From Paracoccaceae bacterium (GTDB taxonomy: Bacteria > Pseudomonadota > Alphaproteobacteria > Rhodobacterales > Rhodobacteraceae), in NCBI GenBank assembly GCA_027489355.1, contig JAIXZY010000077.1, positions 205,994-269,993 of the forward strand: a stretch of 64,000 bases of DNA, given 5' to 3'. Positions 61,001 through 64,000 of the stretch are shown here, piece by piece (position 1 is the stretch's first letter; every line of letters begins with the position of its first letter). The position numbers and the translations under genes are program-made. Under the pieces are notes generated by a model. The model saw only the letters and a program-made list of their open reading frames with translations. It was not told the DNA's origin and ran no database searches.

Positions 61001-61508
61001 AAAGGCCGAACGCGGCCCCTGCATCGCCAAGCTCGCCGGCTCCGTCTCCTCCCGCCAGGAACGCAAATCCGCCAAGGGCAACCGCTTCGCCTTCGTCCAG
61101 CTCTCCGACCCCACCGGCCTTTACGAGGTCACCTGCTTCTCCGACGTCCTCGAAGCCTCCCGCGACCACCTCGATGCCGGCTCCAACGTCGTCCTCACCG
61201 TCAAGGCCGAGCTCGAAGGCGACACCCTCAAGCTCCTCGCCCAATCCATCACCCCCATCGACGCCGCCACCGCCACCGCCGGCGCGCAGGACCTCCGCAT
61301 CCACCTTGCCAAGCCCGAGGCCGCCCAGTCCCTCGCCGCCCTCCTGTCCAAGGTCGACGCCCGCACCCGCGCCGCCATCACCCTCTGCGTCACCGACCCC
61401 GAGGGCCGCGAGATCGACATCGACCTCCCCGGCCAATTTCCAATCACCCCGCAGATCAAGGGCGCGATCAAGGCCATGCACGGCGTCCTCGCCGTCGAGG
61501 AAATCTGA
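58062..61508 (+). CDS. dnaE: DNA polymerase III alpha subunit
   Basis: An 1148-residue replicative polymerase of the DnaE1 type. The N-terminal PHP domain starts [22 protein letters not shown] (His10, His14). The palm motif [15 protein letters not shown] carries Asp409 and Asp411, and Asp564 lies in [59 protein letters not shown] and [12 protein letters not shown]-type finger sequences follow; an OB-fold and a short C-terminal region end in GVLAVEEI. It synthesises both strands of the chromosome. The upstream gap is too short to judge a promoter. Confidence 0.96.
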   Translation: [1148 protein letters not shown]

Positions 61509-61516
61509 TCCCCCAC

Positions 61517-61541
61517 GTAGGGTGCGCATTCATGGCGCACC
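61517..61541. repeat. Palindromic repeat family E, copy 2
   Basis: Identical to 39452-39476 (GTAGGGTGCGC-ATTCATG-GCGCACC). It begins eight bases after the dnaE stop codon. The ATG in its centre is in frame with the ParB-like gene and gives a misleading earlier start. Confidence 0.8.
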
Positions 61542-61612
61542 CCACCCGCACGCCCCCCAAACCCAGCCTTAACCCAACCCGGCGTTCCCTCCCGCCCAAA
61601 GGAGCAACGCGC

Positions 61613-62440
61613 ATGTCCCCCCTCCACCACCTCCCCATCCCCGAAATCGCCCCCCACGCCCTCCTCCGCGACCGCACCGCGCTGGACCCTGCCGCCCTCG
61701 CCCTCCTCCAGCACTCCATCGCGACCGAGGGCCTCCGCACCCCCATCGAGGTCTGGCAGCTCTCCACCCCCCGTGACGGCCACAAATACGGCCTCATCTC
61801 CGGCCTCCGCCGCCTCACCGCCTGCCGCGCGCTGGGCCACACCACCATCCCCGCCTTTCTCCGCGCCCCCCAGACCATCGCCCAGGCCCTCGCCCAGATG
61901 GTGACCGAAAACGAGATCCGCGAACCCGTCACCCCGTGGGAAAAGGCCACCCTCATCCTGAACGCCATCCATGAGGGCCACTTCGACACCCCCGACACCG
62001 CCATCGCCGCCCTCTTCCCCGCCCTCCCCCGCACCACCCGCACCCGCATCCGCAACCATGTGAGCGTCGTGGAAGCCCTCGGCCCCCTCCTCACCGACCC
62101 CACCCACCTCACCACCCGCCAACTCGACACCCTCGCCGCTGCGCTCCAGTCCGGGCACGAGGACCTCCTCACCGCCACCCTCCACCCCGTCATCGGCCAG
62201 GGGAGTGAGACGCAATGGTCCACCCTCCGCCCCGTCCTTCAGGATGTATTGCGAGAGCCCACCAACCCCACCACCCGCCGCCCCCGAAGGCTGTTGAAGC
62301 TCCGCCAGGGCCTGACGATCACACGGGAGGCCTGCCCCGGCGGCTACACCCTCCGATTCACCGGAGCGCAAGCGAAGTCCGGCCTGATCGACGACGTGCT
62401 GGACAAGGTGGAGGAGTTGTTTGGCACTGAAAGGTACTAG
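61613..62440 (+). CDS. ParB/RepB-like partition family protein
   Basis: A 275-residue protein beginning MSPLHHLPIPEIAPHALLRD. The N-terminal ParB/Srx-like domain includes LQHSIATEGLRTPIEVW and YGLISGLRRLTACRALGHTTIPAFLR, where GLRR replaces the usual GERR/GHRR arginine pair; MVTENEIREPVTPWEKATLILNAI leads into the helix-turn-helix region (TAIAALFPALPRTTRTRIRNHVSVVEALGP). It resembles plasmid RepB more than the chromosomal ParB. AAAGGAG precedes the ATG. Its stop TAG shares bases with the stop of the convergent AT-rich gene. Confidence 0.78.
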   Translation: MSPLHHLPIPEIAPHALLRDRTALDPAALALLQHSIATEGLRTPIEVWQLSTPRDGHKYGLISGLRRLTACRALGHTTIPAFLRAPQTIAQALAQMVTENEIREPVTPWEKATLILNAIHEGHFDTPDTAIAALFPALPRTTRTRIRNHVSVVEALGPLLTDPTHLTTRQLDTLAAALQSGHEDLLTATLHPVIGQGSETQWSTLRPVLQDVLREPTNPTTRRPRRLLKLRQGLTITREACPGGYTLRFTGAQAKSGLIDDVLDKVEELFGTERY

Positions 62441-64000
62441 GTAGCTAAGCCTAGCTTTTCAAAGAATGCACGATTTCGAGCCTTCGCCGAGTCAAGGACG
62501 TCCTTGAACGAAGAGATTTCGATGAAGGTTGAATACTCCGAGTCCCAGCAATAATAGCTGTTCGTGCCAGCTTTTCGGTGAAATGGGCCGAGCTGCCGCA
62601 TTACACGCTTCAGCGACTCGGTAATATCAGCCACAATATGACACATGAACGGAGTATTCTGGTCGATCGCGCGGAGAGGCGTGCCATCGAACTTTATTGC
62701 CTGGCCCGCACGGCGCATGTCATCTACATAGCTTCGTACCTGCGTGATTGGATTCTTCTCAAGCGTGTAGTTATCTATCTTTGGCCTCTTGAACTCGATA
62801 ATCGTGATGGGGTCAGAAGCATCATCGTTCTGGAACCCTAGCCCTAGATCAAAGACTGAAATATCAGGCCTATCGAGGGGATTAGCTGGGTCAACGATTT
62901 GCTTCTTTAGAGGCAAATCTGAATTAAAGTATGAGAAGAATGCAAGTCGATCATCCAATATCCAAAGATTGTGGTCTTCGTAGTTGAGCTCTTGAGATGT
63001 CGACTTGAGTGGACAAATTATATCGTGTAGCACGTCCTCGTACTCAGAAGACTCCGATAGCAAATCCCTGTATTTCAGGCTGTCCTCAAAGACCTCAAGT
63101 ATGAGCTTCCTCTTGGCTACGTACTCCGCAAGGGAAGAAATGGAGTCGCCCTTTAAGCTAGCCACAAACTCGCGCGCTCGTTCTTCGATATCGGGAAGCT
63201 TCTTCTCCAGAGACCTCTTGAAGGCGTTCTTCTTTCTTTCATACTGACGAAGGCTCTTCCGCGAAAGCTCCACGTAGATTTCTTCCTTGGATCCCGTGGC
63301 GTAGTGTAGAGATTCCGCAATCTCTTCTGGCGAACCCTCAATGCTCAAGAATCGCGGATGCTCAAGTCTAAGAGATTGGACGATGGCAGTTTGCTTAGTA
63401 CGAATCTCCTGCAGCTCAGGGGCAAGAAACTCCTTCACAAAAGCCTTCGCTTTGTCGACGACAGCATCTAGCTCGTCATCCGATATAGAGAAATCTGTCC
63501 GTGTGTCATTCACGGTTGCGTCCAACGCTGCGCTTTCAACATAACCCAAGAACGCGTACTTACCGTCGATAGCTTTGAGGCCCAGAACAGCGTCCATATC
63601 AAACCTTTTCACTGAGCGACCATTTGCGCCCAGATAGAGAGCATTTGTGCTCCGCTCGTCATCAGAAATGGCCTTTGGAAGGAGAAAGCAGTGGACGACA
63701 AAGCTTTCACTTCGACCACTCACCACTTCAACAAATCCAAAGTCGCGATCCCTTGCCACGGAGGCAGCAAATGCATCTAGCAAGTCGATGCGCTCTGCGC
63801 TGTCCTGGAAGATGATTGTGGGGTGGGATATGTTGATGAAATAGCTAATGAAGTGCGCTAGAGTCCTGTTCGCTATGGTTGCAAGTTTGCGCGGTATGTA
63901 ATCAGCAAAGTCCTTCCGGTATGGAAATAGCTCGACGACAGTACCTTCCGGAAGTCCGCTCACAGGGGAAAAGTTCAAGTTTCGCAATGGCTCGTCGATG
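62437..64000 (-). CDS. C-terminal part of a large AT-rich protein with a PD-(D/E)XK nuclease-like domain (possible GHKL ATPase-nuclease)
   Basis: At least 521 residues; the frame stays open to the window edge, and the last possible start seen is only a TTG codon at 63987, so the gene is almost surely truncated. Numbering from that codon, residues 10-70 (GLPEGTVVELFPYRKDFADY and on) resemble the region after the ATP-binding core of GHKL ATPases. Residues 170-330 are helical and charged. Residues 373-420 carry RPDISVFD (Asp375), IIEFKRP (Glu398, Lys400) and Gln416, a PD-(D/E)XK pattern. Base composition is clearly lower in GC than all neighbours, which suggests transfer. A defence or restriction function is inference. 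Confidence 0.65.
   Translation of the reverse strand, partial: IDEPLRNLNFSPVSGLPEGTVVELFPYRKDFADYIPRKLATIANRTLAHFISYFINISHPTIIFQDSAERIDLLDAFAASVARDRDFGFVEVVSGRSESFVVHCFLLPKAISDDERSTNALYLGANGRSVKRFDMDAVLGLKAIDGKYAFLGYVESAALDATVNDTRTDFSISDDELDAVVDKAKAFVKEFLAPELQEIRTKQTAIVQSLRLEHPRFLSIEGSPEEIAESLHYATGSKEEIYVELSRKSLRQYERKKNAFKRSLEKKLPDIEERAREFVASLKGDSISSLAEYVAKRKLILEVFEDSLKYRDLLSESSEYEDVLHDIICPLKSTSQELNYEDHNLWILDDRLAFFSYFNSDLPLKKQIVDPANPLDRPDISVFDLGLGFQNDDASDPITIIEFKRPKIDNYTLEKNPITQVRSYVDDMRRAGQAIKFDGTPLRAIDQNTPFMCHIVADITESLKRVMRQLGPFHRKAGTNSYYCWDSEYSTFIEISSFKDVLDSAKARNRAFFEKLGLAT

Noticed and set aside
57882..61529. A 1200-codon open frame antisense to dnaE
   Set aside because: Same cause: strong codon bias of dnaE leaves the complementary frame open. 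No domain, start site or ribosome-binding site supports it.
61532..61612. Earlier ATG start of the ParB-like gene, giving a 27-residue extension
   Set aside because: That ATG is the centre of a family E repeat that also occurs at 39452 outside any gene, and it lacks a ribosome-binding site. The ATG at 61613 has AAAGGAG upstream.
62437..63987. Treating the TTG at 63987 as a real start of the AT-rich gene
   Set aside because: The frame continues open to the window edge (codons for Ile-Asp-Glu-Pro before Leu), there is no ribosome-binding site, and the visible sequence begins in the middle of what looks like a domain.
1..64000. tRNA genes, rRNA genes, CRISPR arrays, transposases and phage genes
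   Set aside because: I looked along the intergenic stretches and saw no cloverleaf with the usual conserved T-loop, no regularly spaced direct repeats and no transposase-like protein. The short repeats found are palindromic and irregularly placed.

Overview
The window is about 64 kb of high-GC chromosomal DNA from an alphaproteobacterium, almost certainly a member of the Rhodobacteraceae close to Rhodobacter, Cereibacter or Gemmobacter. The evidence is the RpoE-ChrR singlet-oxygen module with the gene order I recall from R. sphaeroides, a complete-looking aerobic (late cobalt insertion) cobalamin pathway, the chromosome-positioning ATPase MipZ, a MutL with the DQHA endonuclease motif, and several families of short GC-rich palindromic repeats. 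The exception is the last 1.6 kb, which is visibly AT-richer and looks acquired.

Layout. 1-3.5 kb: the end of an ABC permease and a gamma-aminobutyraldehyde-type dehydrogenase (probably polyamine catabolism), a MmcQ/YjbR protein, and an AraC regulator divergent from a DsrE-like protein. 3.5-9.9 kb: the RpoE-ChrR region, with a five-gene leftward set (flavin amine oxidase, DUF1365, MFS transporter, DUF3833, SDR) facing rpoE-chrR. Two divergent TGATCC-N18-TA promoters lie between them. 9.9-17.7 kb: HutD-like protein, rmuC-mutL, an XRE-cupin regulator divergent from a class III aminotransferase and a P5C-reductase-like gene, then a saccharopine-dehydrogenase-like gene behind a tandem operator-like palindrome. 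17.8-34.1 kb: the cobalamin cluster, with two B12 riboswitches. The genes are cobO (-), riboswitch, DUF1636, cobW, cobN, cobG, cobH, cobI, cobJ, cobK (-), cobL, cobE, cobM, cobB, cobA, riboswitch, a CbiM-like permease and cobF. A kinase-fold gene overlaps cobF. 35-37 kb: an EamA transporter and a LysR regulator. 37-43.8 kb: ffh, GNAT, chorismate mutase, rpsP, bluB, rimM, a membrane protein, trmD, rplS and rpmE; bluB, which makes the lower ligand of B12, sits inside this ribosomal operon. 43.8-46.3 kb: a DUF892 protein, mipZ, a tiny basic protein and a GH25 lysozyme. 46.4-57.2 kb: a leftward purine locus, xdhA-xdhB-xdhC followed by a BMP-type ABC importer and a flavin oxidoreductase. 57.5-62.4 kb: a DUF2269 membrane protein, dnaE and a ParB-like gene. 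62.4-64 kb: the 3' part of a large AT-rich gene whose product ends in a PD-(D/E)XK nuclease-like domain.

Two observations stand out. First, at least five families of short palindromic repeats are scattered through the window. Copies sit in frame inside cobN (three), xdhC and xdhB, where they add low-complexity Pro/Gly/Ser-rich peptides to conserved enzymes; other copies supply the stop codons of the AraC gene and of rmuC. This recalls the protein-coding palindromic elements of Rickettsia. Second, the AT-rich gene at the right edge is a likely mobile defence-type gene, possibly a GHKL ATPase fused to a nuclease, and its N-terminal half and partners lie outside the window.

Starts were chosen by family alignment from memory, ribosome-binding sites and ATGA overlaps. 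Function names are family-level inferences without database searches. I saw no tRNA, rRNA, CRISPR array or insertion-sequence transposase.
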